Shown here: positions 16,419 to 24,278 of the stretch, piece after piece
Position numbering within the stretch: position 1 is the stretch's first letter
How the letters are laid out: each line of letters starts with the position of its first letter
Origin: NORP110 sp051251595
Lineage (GTDB): Bacteria; Pseudomonadota; Alphaproteobacteria; Rhodobacterales; Rhodobacteraceae
DNA: 64,000 nucleotides
NCBI GenBank assembly: GCA_051251595.1
Contig: JBPOFA010000010.1
Coordinates: forward strand, 115,678-179,677
Reading direction: 5' to 3'
Notes under the pieces: generated by a model
Told to the model about the DNA's origin: nothing
The model's database searches: none
The model's input: only the letters and a program-made list of their open reading frames with translations
Position numbers and translations under genes: made by a program

Positions 16419-18086
16419 TTAGTCTTCGACTTGCAGGTCGGTGTATCGGATCGAGTTGTCCGGATACCACTTCAGCCCGCTGACCCGATCCCGGAAGGCC
16501 CACTGGGTCCGGTATTCGACGATAGGCAGCCATGTCACATCGGCGGCTAGCATCCCTTGGATTTGGGCCAGTGTTGCGTCACGGCTTGCCGTGTCGGGAT
16601 CGACACGGGCTCCGGCCCACATTGAATCCAGATCTGGGTTACGATAATTGACCATGTTGTTCAGGCCGCCATTCTCGGGCGAGACAAAGAACAACTGGAT
16701 CGCATAGCCCGCATCGACGCCGATCGGCTTTTCCTGATCGTTGACAGCAAAGGGCAGGTCACGGCGCACAAGCTGGCGATCGCCATATTGCGTCTGTGGG
16801 ATCGGATCGAGGGTTGCCGGGATGCCAACTTCGCGCAAGGCGGTCTGGATCACGTTGACGATGGGGCCAAGGGTCGATTCCTTTTCAGCCACATAAGACA
16901 GCGCGAAGGCTTCGGCGAAGGCTTCAAGCCCAGCGCCGTCCGGATAGCCGGCCTCGGCCAGCAACGCTTTGGCCATGTCGGGATCATAGTTGAAACCTGC
17001 GACTTCGGCATAGCCCGGATAGGTTGACGGCACCATGCCGTTCCACTGGGTCGCCTCACCAAAATAGCCCGTGGCGATGATTTGGTCATACGGAATCGCG
17101 TGGGCAATCGCTTCACGAAGCTTGATGTTGTCGAAAGGGGGCACGTCAAAGTTCATGTGGATGAACAGGTTTTCGTTACCCGTCACACCCGCGACCGTCA
17201 GATCATCGACATCGGCAATCGAGTTATACTCGCGCGGTGTAAGCCCGGTGACCAGGTCGGCCTGACCGGAACGTAGAACGACCAAACGGTTCGATGATTG
17301 CGGCACGCGGCGCACGCTCACACGCGTCGCATCGGGCGCGCCACGATAGTAGCCGGCGAAAGACGAATAGGTGATCTGTTCGTTCTTGGCCCAGCTTTCG
17401 AGGCAATAGCCACCGAATCCCGGAGCGTTGGTGTTGTTGACGTAGTCGTGGCTCCACGGATCTTCGGTGGTGGCGTTTGCTTCCATCGTCTCTTTGTCAA
17501 AGATCAGCAGGCCGAAGATCGTCAAAACCGGCAGCAGCAGCGCGTTGGGCTCGGCCTGACGGATCTGGACGGTGTAGTCGTCGATCTTGACGATACTGTC
17601 GCCCAATTCCTTGGCCGCCGGATCGTCGCCGAACACTTCGGGGCCGAAGCCGTCGATGCTGGCCACGTTTGACAGGAACCAGCCGATAGGTGCAGCACCG
17701 GAGACAGACTTGGCCCGCTCGAAGGTGTAGATCACGTCGTCGGCGTTAAAGGTAGCCTCGCCGCAGCCTGTCACCCCTTGGCGCAGGTTGAACGTCCAGG
17801 TCAGGGTGTTGGCATCATAGCTCCAGCTTTCCGCCAGACGTCCTTCGAAGGTGTCAAAGTCGGGTACGACGATACCGTCGACCGTCTCGCCATCGGCATA
17901 GCCCACTAGTGGCTCCAGCAAGGTGACCATCCCCTGTTGGCTGGACGGAATCGCTGCGGCAGGACCGTCATAGTTCAGACCCGCAGGCACGTCCTCGGCA
18001 AGGATGAGAATTTCTTGAGCGGTAGCCGCCCCTGCGACAGAAAGCGCACAGAGCGCCGCCGTTGCAGTCGATAACATCGTCTTCAT
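16419..18086 (-). CDS. ABC transporter substrate-binding protein, family 5 (peptide type), 555 aa
   Basis: Periplasmic solute-binding protein and first gene of the leftward operon. The Sec signal peptide is MKTMLSTATAALCALSVAGA followed by ATAQE, with probable cleavage after ATA. Family-5 landmarks include AESWSYDANTLTWTFNLRQG and FNADDVIYTFERAK in the first lobe, YCLESWAKNEQITY in the middle and KLREAIAHAIPYDQIIATGY in the second lobe. It would capture the island's substrate and hand it to the DppBC-like channel. ATG 18086 has a purine-rich GGGAGAACGG upstream. Family 5 proteins bind peptides and many non-peptides, so the ligand cannot be named. A GntR-type operator lies 27 bases upstream of the start. 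Confidence 0.94.
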   Translation of the reverse strand: MKTMLSTATAALCALSVAGAATAQEILILAEDVPAGLNYDGPAAAIPSSQQGMVTLLEPLVGYADGETVDGIVVPDFDTFEGRLAESWSYDANTLTWTFNLRQGVTGCGEATFNADDVIYTFERAKSVSGAAPIGWFLSNVASIDGFGPEVFGDDPAAKELGDSIVKIDDYTVQIRQAEPNALLLPVLTIFGLLIFDKETMEANATTEDPWSHDYVNNTNAPGFGGYCLESWAKNEQITYSSFAGYYRGAPDATRVSVRRVPQSSNRLVVLRSGQADLVTGLTPREYNSIADVDDLTVAGVTGNENLFIHMNFDVPPFDNIKLREAIAHAIPYDQIIATGYFGEATQWNGMVPSTYPGYAEVAGFNYDPDMAKALLAEAGYPDGAGLEAFAEAFALSYVAEKESTLGPIVNVIQTALREVGIPATLDPIPQTQYGDRQLVRRDLPFAVNDQEKPIGVDAGYAIQLFFVSPENGGLNNMVNYRNPDLDSMWAGARVDPDTASRDATLAQIQGMLAADVTWLPIVEYRTQWAFRDRVSGLKWYPDNSIRYTDLQVED

Positions 18087-18112
18087 TTTTCCGTTCTCCC
18101 CATTGCTTTATG

Positions 18113-18155
18113 ATTTGTCCGGACAAATAACGCATCGACTCGCCAGACCTGTCAA
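18113..18155 (-). promoter_or_regulatory. Promoter and operator of the leftward importer operon
   Basis: Reading leftward: -35 TTGACA at 18155-18150, 17 bases, a weak -10 CGTTAT at 18132-18127, and the perfect 16-bp palindrome ATTTGTCCGGACAAAT at 18113-18128. The palindrome covers the end of the -10 and the start region, as a repressor site would. The same palindrome occurs in the promoters at 18250 and 32689. The likely ligand is the GntR/UTRA protein encoded at 26605-27375. Confidence 0.8.
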
Positions 18156-18223
18156 GGCATTTCTCCCAAACCCGCTGCACGTGATTGAAATTTAGTCAAC
18201 ATGACGCACAGGCCGAAAAGGAT

Positions 18224-18265
18224 TTGACAAGGGCCGAAAAACCGTCCTCATTTGTCCGGACAAAT
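18224..18265 (+). promoter_or_regulatory. Promoter and operator of the rightward CoA-pathway operon
   Basis: -35 TTGACA at 18224-18229, 17-18 bases, a weak -10 around 18247-18253, and the perfect palindrome ATTTGTCCGGACAAAT at 18250-18265. The distance from -35 to palindrome (20 bases) nearly equals that at the other two sites (21 and 19). The gene it serves begins at 18310. Confidence 0.8.
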
Positions 18266-18309
18266 TTGCCATTGGATCGATCTGCGATCCTCAGCCTGGG
18301 ACATCTGCC

Positions 18310-18627
18310 ATGCGAGTTTTCGTTGTCTTCAATCTCAAACCCGGCATTGACCCGGCTGATTATGAGGCTTGGGCCAAGTCCTCGGATATTCCCATCGTTC
18401 GCAGTCTGGAGTCGATTTCGAGCTTTGACGTTTACCGCTCGACGGGCCTCCTGGGGTCGGATGCGCAGCCGCCCTATGCCTACATCGAAGTAATCGACGT
18501 GGGCGATGATGCGGCCTTTGGCGCTGATATCAGCACCCATGAGATGCAAGTGATTGCCGCGCAGTTTCAAACCTTTGCCGACAATCCGCTTTTTATGGTG
18601 ATGCAAGACATCACCGAAACACCATGA
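18310..18627 (+). CDS. RedY/HapK-like small protein, 105 aa
   Basis: First gene of the rightward operon. It begins MRVFVVFNLKPGIDPADYEA and continues WAKSSDIPIVRSL, then PPYAYIEVIDVGDDAAFGAD. This fits the REDY-like / HapK group of small dimeric alpha/beta-barrel proteins, which are related to the EthD and ABM folds. Some relatives sit in prodiginine gene sets but many occur in catabolic operons; no reaction is firmly known for the latter. It overlaps the following SDR gene by 4 bp. It may be a small isomerase, cyclase-like or monooxygenase-like accessory enzyme; this is open. Confidence 0.75.
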   Translation: MRVFVVFNLKPGIDPADYEAWAKSSDIPIVRSLESISSFDVYRSTGLLGSDAQPPYAYIEVIDVGDDAAFGADISTHEMQVIAAQFQTFADNPLFMVMQDITETP

Positions 18628-19448
18628 CCCGTGTTGCCCTCATCACCGGGGCCGCCCGCCCAAAAGGACTTGGTCAGGCGATCGCCGCCCGACTAGCCGC
18701 TGACGGCTGCGATATTTTACTGCATGACAGAGGTGCTTTGGAAGGTGACATCGCTCCGGCGCATGGCGTGGGCGTAGCTGAGGATTTGGCGGCCACCGCG
18801 CAGGCGATCCGCGATGCCACAGGCCAGCGCGTCGAAACGGTGACCGGGGATTTGCTGGATTCCGATGCGATCCGAGCGATTATCTCCTCAGCTGATGACC
18901 AATTCGGCAGGCTCGATATCCTCGTGAACAACGCTGGTGTTGGCTATCTCTTTGGTCCGTTGACCGAGACTGATCCTGCCCACCTTGATGCCGTGTTGGG
19001 GGTTAACCTGCGCGCGCCTATGCTGCTTACAGGCCAAGCGGCAAAGCTGATGATCCGAGGCGGCAAAGGCGGGCGGGTGATTAATATCGCCAGCCAAGCG
19101 GCAAAATCCGGCTTTGCCTTTGCCTCGGCCTATACTGCCTCGAAACATGGGCTTTTGGGGTTCACCCGGTCCGCCGCTCTTGAACTTGGCCAGCACGGGA
19201 TCACCGTGAATGCCGTTTGCCCCAACCATGTCACCACTGGCCTCGGAGCGTGGCAGAATGATTTCATGAGCAAGGCCAGAGGCGAGACGTTGGAGCAATA
19301 CATGGACGGGATGCGCGCCCGTATCCCCCTTGGCCGGACCGGCCTACCCGAGGACACCGCGAACGCGGTTGCTTTCTTGTGCTCAGATCAAGCGAGCTAT
19401 GTCACCGGAGAGGCAATGAATGTCTCGGGCGGAGAGGAGTATCACTGA
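18624..19448 (+). CDS. SDR family oxidoreductase (3-oxoacyl reductase-like), 274 aa
   Basis: Classical short-chain dehydrogenase with a longer N-terminal loop: TGAARPKGLGQAIAARLAAD holds the cofactor glycines. Further landmarks are NNAGVGY, INIASQAAKSG with the catalytic Ser, and YTASKHGLLGFTRSAALELG with the Tyr/Lys pair, then the end VTGEAMNVSGGEEYH. It is closest in pattern to FabG-like reductases, many of which act on hydroxyacyl compounds in catabolism. It overlaps its neighbours by 4 bp and 1 base. The insertion GALEGDIAPAHGVG after the second strand is somewhat unusual for FabG. Confidence 0.92.
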   Translation: MTRVALITGAARPKGLGQAIAARLAADGCDILLHDRGALEGDIAPAHGVGVAEDLAATAQAIRDATGQRVETVTGDLLDSDAIRAIISSADDQFGRLDILVNNAGVGYLFGPLTETDPAHLDAVLGVNLRAPMLLTGQAAKLMIRGGKGGRVINIASQAAKSGFAFASAYTASKHGLLGFTRSAALELGQHGITVNAVCPNHVTTGLGAWQNDFMSKARGETLEQYMDGMRARIPLGRTGLPEDTANAVAFLCSDQASYVTGEAMNVSGGEEYH

Positions 19449-20332
19449 TGTCGTTTGAATGGCCGAATAAGGCGCGGCTTGCCATGTCCTTTGTCATCAA
19501 CATCGAAGAGGGCTCTGAGATGTCGGTGGCCCGTGGCGACAAGGGGCCAGAACCAGTCGACGAGTTGGGCGTATCGCTGAAGATCCCTATTCGCAACTAT
19601 GCCAACGAAAGCAATTATGATTACGGCATCCGTGCTGGGGCCAAGCGGATCTTTGGCGCGTTCGACAAAGCTGGGATCAAGACCACAGTCACCGCAGCTG
19701 CGCAATCACTGGAAAATGCGCCTGAGTTGGCGCGGATGATCGTCGATGGCGGCCATGAGACCTGCTCTCACGGCTGGCGCTGGGTGCATCAGTTTAGCTT
19801 CAAAGAAGAGCGCGAGCGGGAGTTTATCCAGAAGGCCATCGACAGTATCGAGGCCACGACGGGCGCGCGTCCCTTGGGCTGGCTGTCGCGCTATCTGCAC
19901 ACCGATATCACCCGCAAGCTATTGGCCGAGATGGGGTTCGAGTATCACATGGATGATTTCTCAGATGACACACCACGCTGGGACGTGGTCGAGACAGCGG
20001 TCGGGCCAAAGCCCATCGTGATCGTGCCTTATGCCCTTGATACCAACGATATGAAGTTCTGGCTGGCCCCTGGATATACGCCTGCCCAATGGCTGGACTA
20101 TGCGGTAGACACTTTTGACCGGCTCTACGACGAGGCCGACGACGGCGTGCCGCGCCTGATGTCGCTGGGCCTGCATCTGCGTATCATCGGGCGGCCCGGA
20201 CGGATCGGGGCGTTGGACAAGCTGATCGCCCATGTCCAGTCCAAGCCCGATGTCTGGTGCGCCAGCCGTCTGGATATTGCCCGCGCCTTTGCGGCGGCTG
20301 TCCCAGTTCCGACCGATGAGGCGGGTGCATGA
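19448..20332 (+). CDS. Polysaccharide deacetylase family, PuuE allantoinase-like, 294 aa
   Basis: A NodB-fold hydrolase. The pattern GGHETCSHGWRWVHQ with KEEREREFIQKAIDSIE closely resembles the PuuE branch (metal-independent allantoinase) and relatives that open cyclic amides or imides, more than true sugar deacetylases. The start MSFEWPNKARLAMSFVIN fits the branch, as do NYDYGIRAGAKRIF and WLAPGYTPAQWLDY. The chosen ATG overlaps the previous stop (TGATG at 19446-19450); an earlier in-frame codon would only add shadow sequence. There is no signal peptide, so it is cytoplasmic. In this operon a ring-opening or amide-cleaving step on the imported compound is plausible. Confidence 0.88.
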   Translation: MSFEWPNKARLAMSFVINIEEGSEMSVARGDKGPEPVDELGVSLKIPIRNYANESNYDYGIRAGAKRIFGAFDKAGIKTTVTAAAQSLENAPELARMIVDGGHETCSHGWRWVHQFSFKEEREREFIQKAIDSIEATTGARPLGWLSRYLHTDITRKLLAEMGFEYHMDDFSDDTPRWDVVETAVGPKPIVIVPYALDTNDMKFWLAPGYTPAQWLDYAVDTFDRLYDEADDGVPRLMSLGLHLRIIGRPGRIGALDKLIAHVQSKPDVWCASRLDIARAFAAAVPVPTDEAGA

Positions 20333-21714
20333 CGAATCCGCTCGACCAGATCGCCGCCCATGTGGTGGCAACGCGAACCGAGGATCTGCCACCCGAAGTG
20401 GTGGCCAAGGTGAAGACTTTCTTGCTCGATACCTTTGGCGTCGGGATTGCGGGATCATCTGGCACGGGTGTGGCCGAGCTGATCGCGGTTGCCCAAGGTT
20501 GGGGGGCAGAGCCGGAGGCCAGCATATTGGCCAGTGATGAGCGAATGTGCGCAGGGTCAGCCGCAATAGTGAACGCCTATCAGATCCACTGTCTGGAATT
20601 TGATTGCGTCCACGAGGGCGCGGTCTTGCACCCGATGGCCACGATCACGGGCGCAGTCATGGCGTGGTCTGAACGCGAAGCAGGACGCGGCCGGCCCGTG
20701 TCCGGCAATGATCTGATCGCCGCACTGACGGTGGGGGTCAATGTTTCGACGATGTTAGGAATCGTCACCAACTCAGAACTGCGGTTCTTTCGCCCTGCAA
20801 CGGCGGGCGGCTTTGGCGCGGTGGCGGCCATTGGGCGGCTTGCTGGGTTTGACGCGCGGCAGATGAAAGATGCCTTCGGGGCGCAGTATTCGCAAACCAG
20901 CGGCACCTTGCAGGCACATGCTGAGGGGTCGCCCATGCTGGGAATGCAAGTTGGGCTGAACGCGCGCGCCGCCATCGTTTCCGCCGATTTGGCTGCGGCT
21001 GGATTTCGCGGGCCGCATGACATTCTAGTCGGGCAGTACGGCTATTTCAGGCTTTTTGAGCAAGACGACCACGACATTGATGCTTTCCTGCCCTCGCTCG
21101 GCAAGGAGTGGCAGATCCTCAATATGTCCCACAAGCCCTACCCATCTGGCAGGCTGACCCATGGCGCCATCGACGGGTTGGGACAATTAATGCAGCGCCA
21201 TGGCTTTGCCGCGGACGACATTGAAACCATTGAAGCGTTAGTGCCGCCATTGGTGCATCGCCTTGTTGGGCGGCCGATCTTGGAGAATCCGGACGCGAAC
21301 TATGCCAAGTTATGCCTCGCTTTCGTGGTGGGCACCTTTCTGGCACGCGGCAATGTGGATGTGCCCGATTTTCGGGGACAAGCGTTGAACGACCCGGCAA
21401 TCCAACGGTACGGTCAATGCGTGAGCGTCGTGCTGGACGGCAATCCCGACCTCAACGCTCTTGATCCACAACGGATCACAGTAAAGTTGCGCGACGGAAC
21501 GCGGCATGTATGCGACTTGCCCTATGTCTATGGACACCCCAAGAACCCGCTGTCCGAGGCTGAGAACCTTGCGAAGTTTCGCCGCTGCGCGGAATATGCC
21601 AGTGTGCCTTTGACTATTGCGGCCCAAGACGGCCTGATCGCGGCCATCGCGGGGTTGGAGACCTTGGACAACATCGCCGATCTGATGGCGCTGTCGCGGG
21701 GGGGCTCGCTATGA
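20329..21714 (+). CDS. MmgE/PrpD family protein, 461 aa
   Basis: Member of the 2-methylcitrate dehydratase superfamily, which also contains cis-aconitate decarboxylase and iminodisuccinate epimerase. Family marks: FGVGIAGSSGTGVAELIAVA near the start, NAYQIHCLEFDCVHEGAVLH (~85-105) with the Asp-x-x-His-type motif, TAGGFGAVAAIGRLAGFDA, MSHKPYPSGRLTHGAIDG (~263-280) and the C-terminal ITVKLRDG. It overlaps both neighbours by 4 bp. The actual chemistry (dehydration, decarboxylation or epimerisation) cannot be told from sequence. A second, different MmgE/PrpD gene lies at 31331-32668. A homologous gene accompanies itaconate-degradation genes in Pseudomonas aeruginosa. Confidence 0.93.
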   Translation: MTNPLDQIAAHVVATRTEDLPPEVVAKVKTFLLDTFGVGIAGSSGTGVAELIAVAQGWGAEPEASILASDERMCAGSAAIVNAYQIHCLEFDCVHEGAVLHPMATITGAVMAWSEREAGRGRPVSGNDLIAALTVGVNVSTMLGIVTNSELRFFRPATAGGFGAVAAIGRLAGFDARQMKDAFGAQYSQTSGTLQAHAEGSPMLGMQVGLNARAAIVSADLAAAGFRGPHDILVGQYGYFRLFEQDDHDIDAFLPSLGKEWQILNMSHKPYPSGRLTHGAIDGLGQLMQRHGFAADDIETIEALVPPLVHRLVGRPILENPDANYAKLCLAFVVGTFLARGNVDVPDFRGQALNDPAIQRYGQCVSVVLDGNPDLNALDPQRITVKLRDGTRHVCDLPYVYGHPKNPLSEAENLAKFRRCAEYASVPLTIAAQDGLIAAIAGLETLDNIADLMALSRGGSL

Positions 21715-22562
21715 CGCCGCATCGTTCGCTTTTGTTCGCCCCAGCCAATCGCCCTGCTATCCATGACAAGGCGTTGACTGCAGGGGCCGATATCGTCTGC
21801 CTCGACCTTGAAGACGCGGTGCCGCCCGCCGATAAGGCCAGCGCGCGTGAGACGGGCACCAGGTTTCTAACCGATGCCCCCGGCCCAGAGCGTGTGGTGC
21901 GGATCAATGGGCTACGCAGCGCGGACGGATTGCGGGATATTCTCGCCCTGCTGGATGTGGGACCCACCGGAGGCACTATCTTTTTGCCCAAAGTCGCCAC
22001 TGCAGACGAGGTTCGTTTGACCGATGAATTGATCACCGAGGCGGCGGCCCCGCTGAAGATCGCCGTTCTTATCGAGAGCCTTGAGGGGCTCCACAACGCG
22101 GTCGAGATCTTGCGAGCGTCGCCCCGCATCTCTTTTGCGATGTTCGGGGCAGTGGATTATGCTGCGGAGCTTGGGGTGGAGGTGGCCCCCGAGCCCCTGC
22201 TTCACGCCCGCACCACGCTGATCCATGCGGCGAAACTGGCCGGTGTCGATCTGCTGGATGTCCCTTGCCTTGCCTTCCGCGACGAGGAGGCTGTGCGCAC
22301 CGAGGCCAAGGCCGCGCGCGCGCTTGGTTTTACCGGTAAGGCGGCGCTACATCCGTCGAACCTGAGCATTCTGAACACCGCCTTCAGCCCCTCGGAGGCC
22401 GAAATCGTCCATGCCGAGAAGGTCGTCGCTCTGTTCGAACAAAGCCCAAATGGCCTTGCCGTGCTGGACGGCAAACTCATCGAGAAACCTGTCATCCGCT
22501 CCATGCAGCGCATCCTGGCGCTGCGGGACGCGCAAGCCTCGCCCTCGTCCAAACCCTTCTGA
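21711..22562 (+). CDS. HpcH/HpaI aldolase / CitE-like CoA-ester lyase, 283 aa
   Basis: A TIM-barrel lyase of the citrate-lyase beta-subunit family, which cleaves malyl-CoA, citramalyl-CoA or similar 3-hydroxyacyl-CoA esters with a divalent metal. Landmarks: RSLLFAPANRPAIHDKAL, the metal/CoA strand DIVCLDLEDAVPPADKASAR, VRINGL, IESLEG with the metal Glu (~120), FGAVDYAAELG with the Asp (~147) and GFTGKAALHPSN. It lies directly before a MaoC hydratase gene, 14 bases away, and this order suggests hydration followed by C-C cleavage, as in citramalyl-CoA formation and cleavage to acetyl-CoA plus pyruvate. Confidence 0.93.
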   Translation: MTPHRSLLFAPANRPAIHDKALTAGADIVCLDLEDAVPPADKASARETGTRFLTDAPGPERVVRINGLRSADGLRDILALLDVGPTGGTIFLPKVATADEVRLTDELITEAAAPLKIAVLIESLEGLHNAVEILRASPRISFAMFGAVDYAAELGVEVAPEPLLHARTTLIHAAKLAGVDLLDVPCLAFRDEEAVRTEAKAARALGFTGKAALHPSNLSILNTAFSPSEAEIVHAEKVVALFEQSPNGLAVLDGKLIEKPVIRSMQRILALRDAQASPSSKPF

Positions 22563-22576
22563 GTGAAAGTTGAGCC

Positions 22577-23095
22577 ATGTCCCAGAACACAAAAACCGTT
22601 GGTGAAAACAGATATCGCGAAACCTTCGGCCGCTATTTCGAGGATTTCACCGTCGGTGATATCTATGAGCATCGCCCCGGCCGGACCATCACCGAAACAG
22701 ATAATACGTGGTTCACCTTGCTGACAATGAACACCCACCCAATGCATTTCGATGCGGAATTCGCCAAGCATTCCGAGTTTGGCAAATGCATCATCTGCTC
22801 GCCCCTGACAGTGGCGATTATGGTTGGAATGAGCGTCACTGACGTCAGCCAGAAGGCCATCGCTAATATGGGTTGGACAGATATCCGCATGACCCATCCG
22901 CTATTTGCCGGAGACACTCTGATGTCCGAAAGCGAGGTTCTGGCCAAGCGTGAGAGCAAGTCCCGCCCCAATGCGGGCCTCGTGACTGTCAAGACCAGCG
23001 GATTTAACCAAGATGGCGTGCTGGTCTGCGACTTTCAGCGGACGATCCTGATCCCCAAGCGGGGCCACGGCGTCGAAGACAAAGCGAACTATTGA
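22577..23095 (+). CDS. MaoC-family (R)-hydratase, 172 aa
   Basis: A hot-dog-fold dehydratase. The motif TLLTMNTHPMHFDAEFAKHS (~47-66) is the MaoC hydratase signature with its Asn/His pair, and GRYFEDFTVGDIYEHRPGRT is the usual start. MTHPLFAGDTLMSESEVLAK is the conserved second half. It resembles the mesaconyl/itaconyl-CoA hydratase group more than PHA-linked PhaJ, judged from the N-terminal pattern and context; this is an inference. Gene order CitE, MaoC, acyl-CoA dehydrogenase, CoA-transferase argues that it hydrates an unsaturated dicarboxyl-CoA before cleavage by the lyase. Confidence 0.92.
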   Translation: MSQNTKTVGENRYRETFGRYFEDFTVGDIYEHRPGRTITETDNTWFTLLTMNTHPMHFDAEFAKHSEFGKCIICSPLTVAIMVGMSVTDVSQKAIANMGWTDIRMTHPLFAGDTLMSESEVLAKRESKSRPNAGLVTVKTSGFNQDGVLVCDFQRTILIPKRGHGVEDKANY

Positions 23096-23108
23096 GCCGG
23101 AGAACACG

Positions 23109-24278
23109 ATGAACGCCCAGACACAGACCGATTGGACTGCCGACGACGAAACCGCGATCCTCGATGCCATCGACAAATGGGTCGAGGGCGAGGTGCGCCC
23201 CATTGCCCGCAAACACGATCAAGCCGACACCTATCCGCATGAATTGGTCGAGCAAATGAAAGAGCTTGGCCTCTTCGGCGCGATCATTTCGCCTGAATAC
23301 GGCGGCCTTGGACTGCCTGCCTCGACCTATGCCAAGATCGTGGTCAAAGTCGCGTCGGCTTGGATGGCCCCATCGGGCATCTTTAACTCGCACCTGATCA
23401 TGGCCTCAGCCATAGAACGGGCGGGCACCGAGGAGCAAAAGGCCGAATGGCTGCCCAAGATGGCGACAGGCGAATTGCGTGGCGGTATCGCCCTGACCGA
23501 GCCAAACGCGGGCACCGATCTGCAAGCCATCCGCACCAAGGCCGACAAGACCAACGAGGGCTATCTTCTGAATGGCACCAAGACTTGGATCACCAATTCG
23601 CTCTACGGCAATTGCCTAATGATCCTTGCCAAGACCGACACTGGGGCCAAGCCCCGCCACAAGGGAATGAGCGCGTTTCTGGCCAAGAAGGGCGAAGGTT
23701 ATGAAGTCTCCAAGAAGCTGACCAAGCTGGGCTATCGCTCGATCGATTCCTGCGAATTGCTGATCGACAACAAACTGGTGCCGCATGACGCCCTGCTTGG
23801 CGGGGTCGAGGGGCGTGGGCTACAGCAGGTGTTGGGCGGCCTCGAACTGGGTCGGATCAACGTGGCCGCGCGTGGTGCGGGCATTGCTGAGGGCGCGCTG
23901 ATGCTGGCCACTCGCTATGCCCAAGAGCGCCAGACCTTTGGCAAACCGATTGCCGAGCATCAGGCCATCCAGCTCAAGCTGGGTGAAATGGCCAGCAAGG
24001 TCGCCGCCTCAAAACTGCTCGTCGAAGACGCGGCCAAGAAATACGACAGTGGCCAGCGCTGTGATATGGAAGCCGGTATGGCCAAGTATTTCGCTACTGA
24101 AACAGGGGTCTTCTGCTCGCAAGAAGCGATGCGGATTTTCGGCGGCTACAGCTATTCTACCGAATACGAAATCGAGCGCTATTACCGAGATGCCATGCTG
24201 ATGTGCATCGGTGAGGGCACCAACGAGATGCAGCAGATTATTGTAGCCAAGCAATTGATCGAGCGGAACCCGATCTAA
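23109..24278 (+). CDS. Acyl-CoA dehydrogenase, 389 aa
   Basis: FAD-dependent alpha,beta-dehydrogenase. Recognised stretches: YPHELVEQMKELGLFGAIIS, the flavin loop GIALTEPNAGTDLQAIRTKA (~131-150), GTKTWITNS, then RQTFGKPIAEHQAIQLKLGE and the C-terminal FGGYSYSTEYEIERYYRDA. GEGTNEMQQI carries the Glu that acts as base in most members. It would make an enoyl-CoA, for example mesaconyl- or itaconyl-CoA from methylsuccinyl-CoA, for the adjacent MaoC hydratase. Its stop shares the A of the next ATG. The length is standard. Confidence 0.95.
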   Translation: MNAQTQTDWTADDETAILDAIDKWVEGEVRPIARKHDQADTYPHELVEQMKELGLFGAIISPEYGGLGLPASTYAKIVVKVASAWMAPSGIFNSHLIMASAIERAGTEEQKAEWLPKMATGELRGGIALTEPNAGTDLQAIRTKADKTNEGYLLNGTKTWITNSLYGNCLMILAKTDTGAKPRHKGMSAFLAKKGEGYEVSKKLTKLGYRSIDSCELLIDNKLVPHDALLGGVEGRGLQQVLGGLELGRINVAARGAGIAEGALMLATRYAQERQTFGKPIAEHQAIQLKLGEMASKVAASKLLVEDAAKKYDSGQRCDMEAGMAKYFATETGVFCSQEAMRIFGGYSYSTEYEIERYYRDAMLMCIGEGTNEMQQIIVAKQLIERNPI

